From Pseudomonadota bacterium (GTDB taxonomy: Bacteria > Pseudomonadota > Gammaproteobacteria > Steroidobacterales > Steroidobacteraceae): a stretch of DNA of 58,912 nucleotides. A program made the translations under genes and the position numbers. The notes beneath the pieces are model-generated. The model was not told the DNA's origin. It searched no databases and saw only the letters and a program-made list of their open reading frames with translations. Location: the NCBI GenBank assembly GCA_021792755.1, contig JAJYUA010000026.1, forward strand, positions 1-58,912, in the 5' to 3' direction. Of the stretch, positions 35,696 to 44,379 are shown piece by piece (positions within the stretch are counted from its first letter, which is position 1; each line of letters opens with the position of its first letter).

Positions 35696-36810
35696 GAGGC
35701 CGTGCCTCCCATCTGCACGGAAGGGCGTGGGCTCTCCTCCTCGGCCCCGCACCACACCCCCGCGGGCTTCAGCGCCACCGGCGCCTCGGCGAGCGGCAAT
35801 CCGCGCGCGGCACGCTCGAAGAGCTGGCGCAGCACCCGGTCCTTGCGCACCGAGAGATTGGTCAGGGTCTGGGTCATCGCCACCGCCGAGCGCGAGACCT
35901 TCACCTGTTGCCCACAGGTGTAGCCGGGATTGTCCTGGATCTTGCGAAGCGTGAGGGCCGCCAGGCCGACCGCCCACAGGCAGAAACGGCGGATCCCGAC
36001 CTCATCGCCGGGGATGAGCAGCGTGAAGGCGAGCGCGTTGCGCAGGTGCCGGTGCGCGACGGCGACCAGCTCCATCACGCCGGCGTGGAAGCGCGCATCC
36101 GAGTGCTCCGGGGTGAGCGCGGCCAGATCGACGCCGTGGCGGCTGAACACCTCCTGGGGCAGCCAGCAGGCGCCGCGCTCGCGATCTTCCCACACGTCCT
36201 TCAGGATATTGGTCATCTGCAGGCCCTGGCCGAAGGACGGCGCGAGCTCGTACAGCGCCGCGTAGTGGCGCCCGATGAGCGGCGAGTAGGCGCAGAACAG
36301 CTCCGTCAGAGTCTCCCCGACGATGCCCGCCACGTAGTAGCAGTAGGCATCGAGGTCGGTGCAGCGGGCGAGTCCCCTCAGGCTGGCGGTGCGCTGGAAG
36401 TGATGCATGCCGTGGCACATCACCTCGATGCAGCGGCGCATGGCCCCGCGCTGGCGCGCATCGAAGCCCTCGACGACGCGCATCACCCGCGCCGTGTTGG
36501 CGAGCAGATCGCGCTCGGCGGGCAGCGTGTGATCCGAGAGCCTCGGGGTCACCTCGAGCGCGAAGCGCGAGGCATCCTCCCGGCCCTGCACCACCGCGGT
36601 GAAGCGCTGCAGGCACGCGTAGGTGTCGGAGGCGGACAGGGCCGGCTCGTCCTCGATCGTGTCGGCGATGCGACAGAGCAGATACGCGCTCGTGACCGCG
36701 GTGCGCAGCTGCGGCGGCAGCTGCGGGATCGTCAGCGCGAACGTGCGCGAGACGTGCGGGAGGATCGCGTCCTGGAATGCCTCGTCGGATTGGGCGGGAT
36801 CGAACAGCAT
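35692..36810 (-). CDS. sqs: Squalene synthase (farnesyl-diphosphate farnesyltransferase)
   Basis: The product has 372 residues. It joins two farnesyl diphosphates to squalene. The motifs fit true squalene synthase: HVSRTFALTIPQLPPQLR at the start, the first Asp-rich site in LLCRIADTIEDEP, YCYYVAGIVGETLTELF, and the second site in QMTNILKDVWEDRERGACWL. HpnC and HpnD are shorter and usually occur with HpnE; none is present here, so this single enzyme probably supplies squalene. The C-terminal 40 residues after LRQLFERAARG are Pro-rich. shc starts within the stop of this gene and ispA ends 11 bases before its start. Confidence 0.93.
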   Translation of the reverse strand: MLFDPAQSDEAFQDAILPHVSRTFALTIPQLPPQLRTAVTSAYLLCRIADTIEDEPALSASDTYACLQRFTAVVQGREDASRFALEVTPRLSDHTLPAERDLLANTARVMRVVEGFDARQRGAMRRCIEVMCHGMHHFQRTASLRGLARCTDLDAYCYYVAGIVGETLTELFCAYSPLIGRHYAALYELAPSFGQGLQMTNILKDVWEDRERGACWLPQEVFSRHGVDLAALTPEHSDARFHAGVMELVAVAHRHLRNALAFTLLIPGDEVGIRRFCLWAVGLAALTLRKIQDNPGYTCGQQVKVSRSAVAMTQTLTNLSVRKDRVLRQLFERAARGLPLAEAPVALKPAGVWCGAEEESPRPSVQMGGTAS

Positions 36811-36821
36811 GGGTCCGCCGG

Positions 36822-37727
36822 TCAGTTCCGCCGCGCCAGCAGCCAGTCTGTCACCGCGCGCAACGCATCGGCGCTGCCTCCGAGCGGCGCGAGCGATTCG
36901 AGCGCCTGCTGGTGAAGCCGGCGGACCCGCTCCTGCGAGGCCGGGATGCCGAGGATGGAGGGATGGGTGGACTTGCCGTGCTCGCGGTCGGCGCCCACGG
37001 CTTTGCCGAGCGTTGCGGTGTCGCTCAACTCATCGAGCAGGTCGTCCTGGATCTGGAACGCGAGCCCGATGGGTGCGGCGAAGCCCGCGAGCGCGCGCTC
37101 GAGCCCCGGGTCGAGGCCGCTGACACAGGCGGCGCCCATCATGACGCTGGCGCGGATCAGGGCGCCGGTCTTGAGCGAGTGCATCCGCTCGACCTGCTCG
37201 ATGCCGAGCTTCATCCCCTCGGACTCGAGGTCGATCGCCTGCCCGCCGGCCATTCCCCGGCTGCCGATGGCCTCGGCGAGCAGCCCCACCAGGCGCACGC
37301 GCACGGCGGGGTCCTGCGGCAGCGACGGGTCGCGGGCGAGCAGTTGGAACGCGAGCGACTGCAGCGCATCCCCGACGAGCAGCGCGGTCGCCTCGTCGTA
37401 GGCCTTGTGGCAGGTTGGCCGGCCGCGCCGCAGATCATCGTCGTCCATCGCCGGCATGTCGTCGTGCACCAGCGAATAGACGTGCACCAGCTCGATCGCA
37501 CAGGCGGCCGCCTCGACCTCGACCTCCCTCAGCCCCAGGGCGCGCGCGGTGGCGAGCAGCAGGATGGGGCGCACCCGCTTGCCCCCGCCGAGCACGCTGT
37601 AGCGCATGGCCGCGTGCAGGCGCTCGGGCAGCTCCTCCGCGCGCGGCAGCCGCCGCGCCAGAGCCTCCTCCATCCGCGCCCGCCAGCTCTCGAGCTGCGT
37701 GCCCGCGATCTCAAGCGCCGCTGACAC
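36822..37727 (-). CDS. ispA: Farnesyl/geranyl diphosphate synthase
   Basis: The product has 301 residues, a short-chain trans-polyprenyl synthase. The two Asp-rich Mg sites are seen: LVHDDMPAMDDDDLRRG (about residue 85-100) and IGLAFQIQDDLLDE (about 228-240). MRYSVLGGGKRVRPILLLA is the substrate-binding region. It makes farnesyl diphosphate for squalene synthase. The GTG start at 37727 overlaps the end of hpnH by 17 bases; the frame is open further but inside hpnH. Its place between hpnH and squalene synthase shows that it is dedicated, at least in part, to hopanoids. Confidence 0.93.
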   Translation of the reverse strand: MSAALEIAGTQLESWRARMEEALARRLPRAEELPERLHAAMRYSVLGGGKRVRPILLLATARALGLREVEVEAAACAIELVHVYSLVHDDMPAMDDDDLRRGRPTCHKAYDEATALLVGDALQSLAFQLLARDPSLPQDPAVRVRLVGLLAEAIGSRGMAGGQAIDLESEGMKLGIEQVERMHSLKTGALIRASVMMGAACVSGLDPGLERALAGFAAPIGLAFQIQDDLLDELSDTATLGKAVGADREHGKSTHPSILGIPASQERVRRLHQQALESLAPLGGSADALRAVTDWLLARRN

Positions 37728-38868
37728 GGCGGCCTTCCCGGTTCGCGCTCGCACGCACCTCGGCAAGCGGAATCGTCACTTCCGCGGGCACTTCGGCCTT
37801 GAGCGGCGGCTCCTCGTAGAGCACGGGCAGCTCCGGGGCCATCGGGCCGCTGACACGGGGGCCGCGCAGCGAGATTGCGAGCGCCTTCAGCGGATGAGCG
37901 AACGCATCGTCGACCGCGGTCCCCTCGTAGCCGCAGTGCGCCATGCAATTGTTGCACTTCGGGTTGCGCCCGGCGCCGTAGCGCTCCCAGTCGGTCTCCT
38001 CCATGAGGGAGCGGTAGCTCCCGGCGTACCCCTCGTCGGTGAGCAGGTAGCAGGGCCGCTGCCAGCCGAACAGGTTGTAGGTCGGAGTGCTCCACGGCGT
38101 GCACTGATAGCTCTGGTTGCCGGCGAGGAAATCGAGAAACAGCGCCGAGTGGTTGAACGACCAGCGCGCGCGGCGCTCGCGGCCGCGCTTGAAGATCTCG
38201 CGAAACAGCTGCTTGCTCGCGCTGCGGCCTAGGAACACGTCCTGGCGGGGCGCGTGCTGGTAGCTGTAGCCCGGGGAGACGGTGATGCCCTCGACACCGA
38301 GGCTCATCGCGGTGTCGAAGAAATCGGCCACATCCCCCGGGTCCTCCTGCTGGAAGAGCGTGCAGTTGACCGTGACCCGGAACCCCTTGGAGCGGGCGAG
38401 CCGGATGGCCGCCACGGCCTTGTCGAACACCCCTTCCTGACAGACCGACTGGTCGTGGCGCTCGCGGTTGCCGTCGAGGTGCACCGAGAAGGTGAGATAG
38501 GGCGAGGGGCGGTACTCGTCGATGTGCTTGGCGAGCAGGATCGCGTTGGTGCACAGGTACACGAAGCGCTTGCGCGCGACGATGCCCGCGACGATGGCCG
38601 GCATATCCTTGTGGATGAGCGGCTCGCCGCCCGGAATCGACACCATGGGCGCCCCGCACTCATCCACCGCGGCGAGCGCCTGCTCGACCGACAGGCGCTT
38701 TTGCAGGATCTCCTTCGGATAGTCGATCTTGCCGCACCCGGCGCAGGCGAGGTTGCATTGGAACAGCGGCTCGAGCATCAGCACCAGCGGATAGCGCCTT
38801 TGCCCGCGGAGCTTGCGGCCGAGGATGTACCGGGCGACCCGGTACTGTTGAATCAGTGGAATGCCCAA
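37711..38868 (-). CDS. hpnH: Adenosyl-hopene transferase HpnH (radical SAM)
   Basis: The product has 385 residues. It starts MGIPLIQQYRVARYILGRKL, the conserved HpnH N-terminus. The radical-SAM cluster is C38-x3-C42-x2-C45 in CNLACAGCGKIDYP, and APMVSIPGGEPLIH follows. A C-terminal Cys group (NPKCNNCMAHCGYEG) is also typical. The enzyme adds 5'-deoxyadenosine to hopene, giving adenosylhopane, the first C35 hopanoid. The last 45 residues are variable. ispA begins inside its end and idi lies 60 bases upstream on the same strand, so all are probably one operon. Confidence 0.96.
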   Translation of the reverse strand: MGIPLIQQYRVARYILGRKLRGQRRYPLVLMLEPLFQCNLACAGCGKIDYPKEILQKRLSVEQALAAVDECGAPMVSIPGGEPLIHKDMPAIVAGIVARKRFVYLCTNAILLAKHIDEYRPSPYLTFSVHLDGNRERHDQSVCQEGVFDKAVAAIRLARSKGFRVTVNCTLFQQEDPGDVADFFDTAMSLGVEGITVSPGYSYQHAPRQDVFLGRSASKQLFREIFKRGRERRARWSFNHSALFLDFLAGNQSYQCTPWSTPTYNLFGWQRPCYLLTDEGYAGSYRSLMEETDWERYGAGRNPKCNNCMAHCGYEGTAVDDAFAHPLKALAISLRGPRVSGPMAPELPVLYEEPPLKAEVPAEVTIPLAEVRASANREGRRVSGA

Positions 38869-38928
38869 AATCCGCTCTCCCGTGGTTGGGCCGGTCTGCT
38901 CGACCGGCCGGCTCCGCCAGCGAAGCCG

Positions 38929-39537
38929 CTACTCTACCTGCGCAGACTGGCGCTGCAGTGCCTGCAGCGCCGCCTGGTGATCCCGCCTGATCCGCTCCCA
39001 CTCCAGGGTAAACCAGGGCGTGAAGCGCTCCGAGCCCACGCCTCGCATCTGCTCATCGAGCGCCTCGGGACTCACCCAGCGCCATGCCGCGATCTCCTCG
39101 CGGTTGGCGCTCACGGGTGCGCCGCAGCGCCCGATGAACACCGAGCACAGCTCATGCTCGGCCCCTGCACCGTCAAATTGTGCTTGATACTGGAACTTGA
39201 ACAGAAAGTGCAATAGGCATTTGATCCCCAGCTCTTCATACAAGCGTCGATGCACGGCCCCCTCCATGGTCTCGGCGCGCCGCGGATGGCTGCAGCAGCT
39301 GTTCGACCAATACAGCGGCCAGAGCCGCTTCGCCGCCGATCGCTGCTGCACCAGCAGCTCGCCCCGGTCATTGAAGATGAACAGCGAAAACGCCCGGTGC
39401 AGCAAGCCGCTGCCCTGGTGGCAGCGCCAGCGGCTGGCATGACCGATCTCGCGATCCGCCTCATCCACCAGAATCAGCGAATCCGGGCCCGTCAAGCTGT
39501 CGTTCTCCAGCAACATGGCGCTGCCGCCTTGCTCCAT
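38929..39537 (-). CDS. idi: Isopentenyl-diphosphate delta-isomerase, type I
   Basis: The product has 202 residues with a Nudix-like fold. The active-site Cys motif is SNSCCSHPRRAETMEGAVHR, and the Glu-containing motif is AEHELCSVFIG; FNDRGELLVQQRSAAKRLWP is also typical. It converts IPP to DMAPP, feeding farnesyl diphosphate synthase. It is the first gene of the minus-strand hopanoid chain, divergent from hpnI across 94 bases that must hold both promoters. An ATG seven codons in, preceded by AAGGCGG, is an alternative start. Confidence 0.93.
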   Translation of the reverse strand: MEQGGSAMLLENDSLTGPDSLILVDEADREIGHASRWRCHQGSGLLHRAFSLFIFNDRGELLVQQRSAAKRLWPLYWSNSCCSHPRRAETMEGAVHRRLYEELGIKCLLHFLFKFQYQAQFDGAGAEHELCSVFIGRCGAPVSANREEIAAWRWVSPEALDEQMRGVGSERFTPWFTLEWERIRRDHQAALQALQRQSAQVE

Positions 39538-39631
39538 TATCGCATCCCTCGCAGACCTTCAAACGTGTACCCTATACGCCCGTTCACGGACTTGAAATCC
39601 TCTGCGCAGGTGCTCATCGGCAGTCCGCAAC

Positions 39632-40837
39632 GTGCGGATGTTGTTGGACATGATAACCGGCTCCACGTTCAGTGTAACTGGCCAGACCCTGGCCGTGCTC
39701 GGCATTGTGCTGGCCGCGGTCGCGCTCGGCTATCAGCTCACGGCCTGCGCGGCTGTGTTGCTTTCTCGCCACAAACGGGCTCCGAGGCCGGCGGGCGCTT
39801 TGCGCCCGGTGACCGTGCTGAAGCCACTGTGCGGAGCGGAGCCTGCGCTGTACGAAGACCTGCGCTCGCTCTGCGAGCAGGCCTATCCGCTCATGCAGAT
39901 CATATTCGGAGTGCAGCATCCGGCCGACCCGGCGCTCGAGGTCGTCCGGCGGCTGCAGGCGCAGTTCCCCCGGCTCGACATCGCCGTCGTCATCGACCCC
40001 CGCCGCCACGGCCACAGCGCCAAGGTGAGCAATCTCATCAACATGATGTCGGCGGCACGGCACGACTGGCTGGTGCTCGCCGACAGCGACGTGCGCGTGC
40101 CCCCGGGGTATCTCGAGGGCGTGTGCGCGCCGCTTGCCGACCCGGGGGTCGGCATCGTGACCTGTCCGTACCGGGGCCGGCCGGTGCGGACCGCCGGGCG
40201 CGCCCGCCTGTGGTGCGAGCTCGGGGCGCTGTTCGTCAATGACTGGTTCATGCCCTCGGTCCGGGTGGCGGCGCTGTTCGGGTCACGCAGCTTTGCCTTC
40301 GGCGCCACCATTGCGCTGCGGCGCGACGCCCTTTCGGCCATTGGCGGGTTTCAGGCGATCGCCGACCAGCTGGCCGACGACTATCGGCTCGGGGAGCTGA
40401 CGCGCCGCCGGGGTCTTGCGACCGTGCTCTCGCACGTCGTGGTCGAGACCTCGGTCGAGGAGCCCACCTTCCGGCAGCTCGTTCAGCACGAGACACGGTG
40501 GCTGCGGACCATCCGGGCGGTGCGTCCCGGGGGGTACGCCGCCTCGGCCGTGACCTTCAGCCTGCCGGTCGCGATCCTCGGTTGCGCACTCGCCGGCGCA
40601 AGCGGCAGTGCCCTCGTCCTGTTATGCGCCACCGCCGCGGCGCGGGTAATGCTACATTTCCTGGTTTACGCTGCGGAGCCTGCCCTGGGCGGGGCCCGCA
40701 GGCGGCTGTGGGCGCTGCCCGCCAGTGATGTGCTCGGCTTTGCGCTCTGGTGCCGGGGTTTCGCGGCGCGGGAAGTGCACTGGCGGCAGCAGCGCTACCG
40801 TGTGGCCCGTGACGGCTCGGCCCACCCGATTACCTGA
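39632..40837 (+). CDS. hpnI: Hopanoid glycosyltransferase HpnI
   Basis: The product has 401 residues, a ceramide-glucosyltransferase-like (GT21) membrane enzyme. An N-terminal helix (VLGIVLAAVALGYQLTACAA) precedes RPVTVLKPLCGAEPALYEDL. Catalytic-type motifs follow: WLVLADSDVRVPPGYLEGV, FGATIALRRDALSAIGGF and QHETRWLRTIR (Q/RxxRW). Two or three helices close it. HpnI adds N-acetylglucosamine to bacteriohopanetetrol in the pathway to glucosaminyl-BHT. It is the first gene of the plus-strand hpnIJKL operon; hpnJ begins 10 bases after the stop. Confidence 0.93.
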   Translation: MRMLLDMITGSTFSVTGQTLAVLGIVLAAVALGYQLTACAAVLLSRHKRAPRPAGALRPVTVLKPLCGAEPALYEDLRSLCEQAYPLMQIIFGVQHPADPALEVVRRLQAQFPRLDIAVVIDPRRHGHSAKVSNLINMMSAARHDWLVLADSDVRVPPGYLEGVCAPLADPGVGIVTCPYRGRPVRTAGRARLWCELGALFVNDWFMPSVRVAALFGSRSFAFGATIALRRDALSAIGGFQAIADQLADDYRLGELTRRRGLATVLSHVVVETSVEEPTFRQLVQHETRWLRTIRAVRPGGYAASAVTFSLPVAILGCALAGASGSALVLLCATAAARVMLHFLVYAAEPALGGARRRLWALPASDVLGFALWCRGFAAREVHWRQQRYRVARDGSAHPIT

Positions 40838-40847
40838 GGAAGAGCTC

Positions 40848-42272
40848 ATGATGAAGACCCTGTTCCTGCAAGCCCCGTCCTTCGATGGTTTCGACGGAGG
40901 TGCCGGCGCGCGCTATCAGGCCAAGCGCGAGATCCGCTCGTTCTGGTATCCGACCTGGCTCGCCCAGCCCGCGGCCCTGGTGCCGGAGAGCCGGCTGCTC
41001 GATGCGCCGGCCGACGGACTGTCGATGGCCGAAGTGCTGCCGCTCGCGCGCCAGTACGACCTGCTCGTCCTGCACACCAGCTCCCCCTCCTTTCCCACCG
41101 ATGCCAAGGTGGCCGAGCTCATGAAGGAGGAAAATCCGCGCCTGCTCGTCGGCATGGTCGGGGCGAAGGTGGCGGTGGACCCGGCAGGCTCGCTCGGCGC
41201 CTCGCACGCGATCGACTTCGTGGCCCGCGAGGAGTTCGACTACACCTTGAAGGAGGTCGCCGAAGGGCGCCCCTTCGCCGCCATCGCGGGGCTCTCCTTC
41301 CGCCGCCCGGACGGGCAGGTCGAGCACAACCCCGCCCGCGCGATGATCGAGAACATGGACGATCTGCCGTGGGTGACACCGGTCTACAAGCGCGATCTCA
41401 CGATCGAGAACTACTTCATCGGCTACCTGCAGCACCCCTACGTGTCGTTCTATACCGGCAGGGGCTGCCGCTCGAAGTGCACCTTCTGCCTCTGGCCGCA
41501 GACCGTGGGCGGGCATCGCTACCGGGTGCGCAGCGCCGCGAGCGTCGTCGAGGAGGTTCGCTGGATCAAGGAAAACATGCCGCAGGTGAAGGAGATCTTC
41601 TTCGACGACGACACCTTCACCGACTTCCGCCCGCGCGTGGAGGAGATCGCCCGCGGCTTGGGCAAGCTCGGGGTCACCTGGTCGTGCAACGCCAAGGCCA
41701 ACGTGCCCTACGAGACGCTGAAGATCATGAAGGACAACGGCCTGCGGCTGCTGCTGGTCGGCTACGAGTCCGGCAACGACCAGATCCTGCACAACATCAG
41801 GAAGGGCCTGCGCACCGACATCGCCCGCCGCTTCACCAAAGACTGCCGCAAGCTCGGCGTGACCATCCACGGCACCTTCATTCTGGGCCTGCCCGGGGAG
41901 ACGGCCGACACCATCCGCGAGACCATCCAGTTCGCGATGGACATCAACCCGCACACCATCCAGGTCTCCCTCGCCGCCCCCTACCCCGGCACGCAGCTGT
42001 ATTCCCAGGCGGTCGAGAACGGCTGGATCACCGCGCACGAGAACTTGAACCTGGTCAACGACCGCGGGATTCAACTCTCGCCGATCAGCTATCCGCACCT
42101 GCCGGCGAAGGAGATCTACCACGCGGTGGAGACCTTCTACAAGCGTTTCTACTTCCGGCCGCGCAAGATCGCCGAGCTCACCGGAGAGATGCTGCTCAGC
42201 TGGGAGATGACCAAGCGCCGGCTGCGCGAGGGTGTCGAGTTCTTCCGCTTCCTGCGCGCGCACGAGGCCTGA
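40848..42272 (+). CDS. hpnJ: Hopanoid radical SAM/B12-type enzyme HpnJ
   Basis: The product has 474 residues. It begins MMKTLFLQAPSFDGFDGGAG, the known HpnJ start, with an N-terminal B12-binding-like domain (about 1-150). The radical-SAM cluster follows at about residues 207-214 (GRGCRSKCTFCLWPQ), with IFFDDDTFTDFRPRVEEI and ILGLPGETADTIRET. It rearranges the sugar of glucosaminyl-BHT into the cyclitol ether. The ATG at 40848 has GAGGAAGAG upstream. It follows hpnI closely and is 251 bases before hpnK. Confidence 0.94.
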   Translation: MMKTLFLQAPSFDGFDGGAGARYQAKREIRSFWYPTWLAQPAALVPESRLLDAPADGLSMAEVLPLARQYDLLVLHTSSPSFPTDAKVAELMKEENPRLLVGMVGAKVAVDPAGSLGASHAIDFVAREEFDYTLKEVAEGRPFAAIAGLSFRRPDGQVEHNPARAMIENMDDLPWVTPVYKRDLTIENYFIGYLQHPYVSFYTGRGCRSKCTFCLWPQTVGGHRYRVRSAASVVEEVRWIKENMPQVKEIFFDDDTFTDFRPRVEEIARGLGKLGVTWSCNAKANVPYETLKIMKDNGLRLLLVGYESGNDQILHNIRKGLRTDIARRFTKDCRKLGVTIHGTFILGLPGETADTIRETIQFAMDINPHTIQVSLAAPYPGTQLYSQAVENGWITAHENLNLVNDRGIQLSPISYPHLPAKEIYHAVETFYKRFYFRPRKIAELTGEMLLSWEMTKRRLREGVEFFRFLRAHEA

Positions 42273-42523
42273 TGGCGGCCCGGCCCGCACAGCCATGACT
42301 GAAACGACAGGGGGACCGAGCACGGGCGTGAGGCGGCTTTTCCGGGGCGCGGGGGACAGCACGCCGGCACGCCCTCTCGGACCGTTTCCTCGGCCACTCG
42401 CGGCCGCGACCCGGGATCCGGCAGAGCTGCTCGCGGGGGCGCGAGCGACGGCCTGCCCGGCCATGGGCTCAAGGCGCACCCGGACAGGGCGCTGAAGGCA
42501 GCGATCCGGCAAACGGCTCGTCA

Positions 42524-43399
42524 TTGAAGTTCCTCATCATCACCGCCGATGACTTCGGGCTGCACGAGGCCGTCAACGAAGCCGTCGAGCAGGCCGCCCG
42601 CGCAGGTGTGCTCACCTGCGCGAGCCTCATGGTGGCAGCGCCGGCGGCCGCGGACGCGGTGCGGCGCGCGCGCGCGCTGCCCGGGCTCGCCGTCGGTTTG
42701 CACCTGGTGCTCGCCGATGGAGGGGCGGTGTTGCCGCCGCAGCGTATCCCTGCGCTCGTCGACGCCTCGGGCCGCTTCGGCGGACACATGGCCCGCGACG
42801 GCCTGCGATTTTTCGCCCTGCCCTCGGCGCGGCGCCAGCTGCAAGCCGAGATCCGCGCCCAGTTCCAGGCTTTCGCCGACACGGGCCTGGCGCTCGACCA
42901 TGTCAACGCCCACAAGCATTTCCACCTGCACCCGACGCTGCTCGGGATGATGCTGCGCATCGGGGAGCAGTTCGGACTGCCGGCGGTGCGGCTGCCGAGG
43001 GAGCCTGCATGGGCGGCGCGGCGCGCCGGCGCGCTCGCGCCGGCGAGCAGCGGCCTGCTCGCTCCCTGGCTTGCGCTCATGCGCCGTCGCCTCGACGCCG
43101 CCCGGGTCGCGCACAACGATCAGGTCTTCGGCGTGGCCGGCAGCGGCTCGATGCACGAGGCCGCGCTCCTCGAGATCCTCGCGCGTCTGCCCGAGGGCGC
43201 AAGCGAGATTTACCTGCATCCGGCCACGCGCGACGGGCTCAGCCCCGCGATGAGCGCCTACCGCCACCGCGAGGAGCTCGCCGCATTGCTCAGTCCCGCG
43301 GTGCGTGCGGCCGTTGCGGCCTCGGGGGCCGTCACCGGAGGATTCCGCGACCTGATCCGCGCGCGGCGGGCACCCCGGGCGAGCGCGCACGCCGCATGA
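42524..43399 (+). CDS. hpnK: Hopanoid deacetylase HpnK (YdjC/ChbG family)
   Basis: The product has 291 residues. The metal-binding motifs of the YdjC-like deacetylases are present: IITADDFGLHEAVNEAV, LAVGLHLVLADGG and LDHVNAHKHFHLHPTLL, with SEIYLHPATRDG near the end. HpnK removes the acetyl group from N-acetylglucosaminyl-BHT. The start is a TTG at 42524, giving the usual KFLIITADD N-terminus; no ATG lies nearby in frame. The stop overlaps the hpnL start (ATGA), so translation is coupled. Confidence 0.92.
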   Translation: MKFLIITADDFGLHEAVNEAVEQAARAGVLTCASLMVAAPAAADAVRRARALPGLAVGLHLVLADGGAVLPPQRIPALVDASGRFGGHMARDGLRFFALPSARRQLQAEIRAQFQAFADTGLALDHVNAHKHFHLHPTLLGMMLRIGEQFGLPAVRLPREPAWAARRAGALAPASSGLLAPWLALMRRRLDAARVAHNDQVFGVAGSGSMHEAALLEILARLPEGASEIYLHPATRDGLSPAMSAYRHREELAALLSPAVRAAVAASGAVTGGFRDLIRARRAPRASAHAA

Positions 43400-44379
43400 G
43401 ACTCGCCGTACGCATCGCCCTGCTCGCCGGCCTCGCGCTGCTCATCGGGCTGATCGCACACGAGGGCGGCTCGATCCTGACACCCATCATGCGCGCCGGA
43501 TGGGTGCTGCTGTGGCTGCTGCCGCTGCACGTCGTGCCCCTGGTGCTCGACTCGCGCGGCTGGCAGGCGCTGCTCGAGCGCCAGGTCCACGCCGCCCGGC
43601 TGCTGTGGATCGCCACCGTGCGCGAGGCGGTCAACCGGCTGTTGCCGGTGGCCAACATCGGCGGAGAGCTCGCCGGCATCCGCCTGCTCGCCGCCAGCGG
43701 CACCGACGGGATCGAGGCGGCCGCCAGCGTGACCACCGAGACGCTGCTGTCGCTGTTCAGTCAGTACCTGTTCGTCGCCCTCGGAGTGGCCTGCCTGCTG
43801 CGCGTGACCCACACCGTACATTCGGTGACCGATGCGTTGATCGGCCTCGGCGCGAGCCTGCCGGTGATCGTGCTGGCGGCAGTGCTGCTGCGCTACGGCT
43901 CGCTGTTCGAGCGCCTGGAGAAGCTCGCCGTGCGCATGCTCGGGGAGGAAACGCTGAGCTTCCTCAACGGAAAGTCGGCGAGCCTCGATGCCGCCATCCG
44001 CGCGCTCATCGCGCAGCCCGCGCGCCTCATCGAGACCCTCGGCTGGCAGTTCGCGGGGCTGCTCGCCTCGGCCATCGAGCCCTGGCTGGCGCTGCGTTGG
44101 TTGGGACACCCTGTCGGCTTTGGCGCCGCGCTCGCGTTGGAGAGCCTGGCGCAGGCGGCGCGCAATTTCATCTTCGTGGTGCCCGCGGGAATCGGCGTCC
44201 AGGAAGCGACGCTCGTCGGAGTCGGAGCCCTGCTCGGCATCAATGGCGATCTCGCGCTCGCGCTGTCCCTGACCAAGCGCATGCGGGAGATTCTCTTCGG
44301 CACCCCGGCGCTGCTATCCTGGTACTGGATGGAAGGAAGAAAGGAGTTGCAGCATGTCCGTGATTCCAGCCGATATTGA
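43396..44379 (+). CDS. hpnL: Hopanoid-associated membrane protein HpnL
   Basis: The product has 327 residues with about seven membrane helices. It belongs to the lysylphosphatidylglycerol-synthase TM-domain-like family (PF03706) that includes HpnL. Typical parts are LPVANIGGELAGIRLLAASG, FIFVVPAGIGVQEATLVGVG and LTKRMREILFGTPALLSWYW. The role is unknown; transport or flipping of hopanoids has been proposed. The ATG at 43396 overlaps the hpnK stop, and the ferritin-like gene starts 26 bases before the hpnL stop. A second, distinct HpnL-like gene is at 47451-48503. Confidence 0.9.
   Translation: MRLAVRIALLAGLALLIGLIAHEGGSILTPIMRAGWVLLWLLPLHVVPLVLDSRGWQALLERQVHAARLLWIATVREAVNRLLPVANIGGELAGIRLLAASGTDGIEAAASVTTETLLSLFSQYLFVALGVACLLRVTHTVHSVTDALIGLGASLPVIVLAAVLLRYGSLFERLEKLAVRMLGEETLSFLNGKSASLDAAIRALIAQPARLIETLGWQFAGLLASAIEPWLALRWLGHPVGFGAALALESLAQAARNFIFVVPAGIGVQEATLVGVGALLGINGDLALALSLTKRMREILFGTPALLSWYWMEGRKELQHVRDSSRY

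Noticed and set aside
33785-35923. 712-codon plus-strand open frame
   Set aside because: It is antisense to shc, whose motifs (DLDD, QW repeats) are certain; the plus frame has no family signature.
40830-42524. 564-codon minus-strand open frame
   Set aside because: It is antisense to hpnJ, a clear radical SAM gene.
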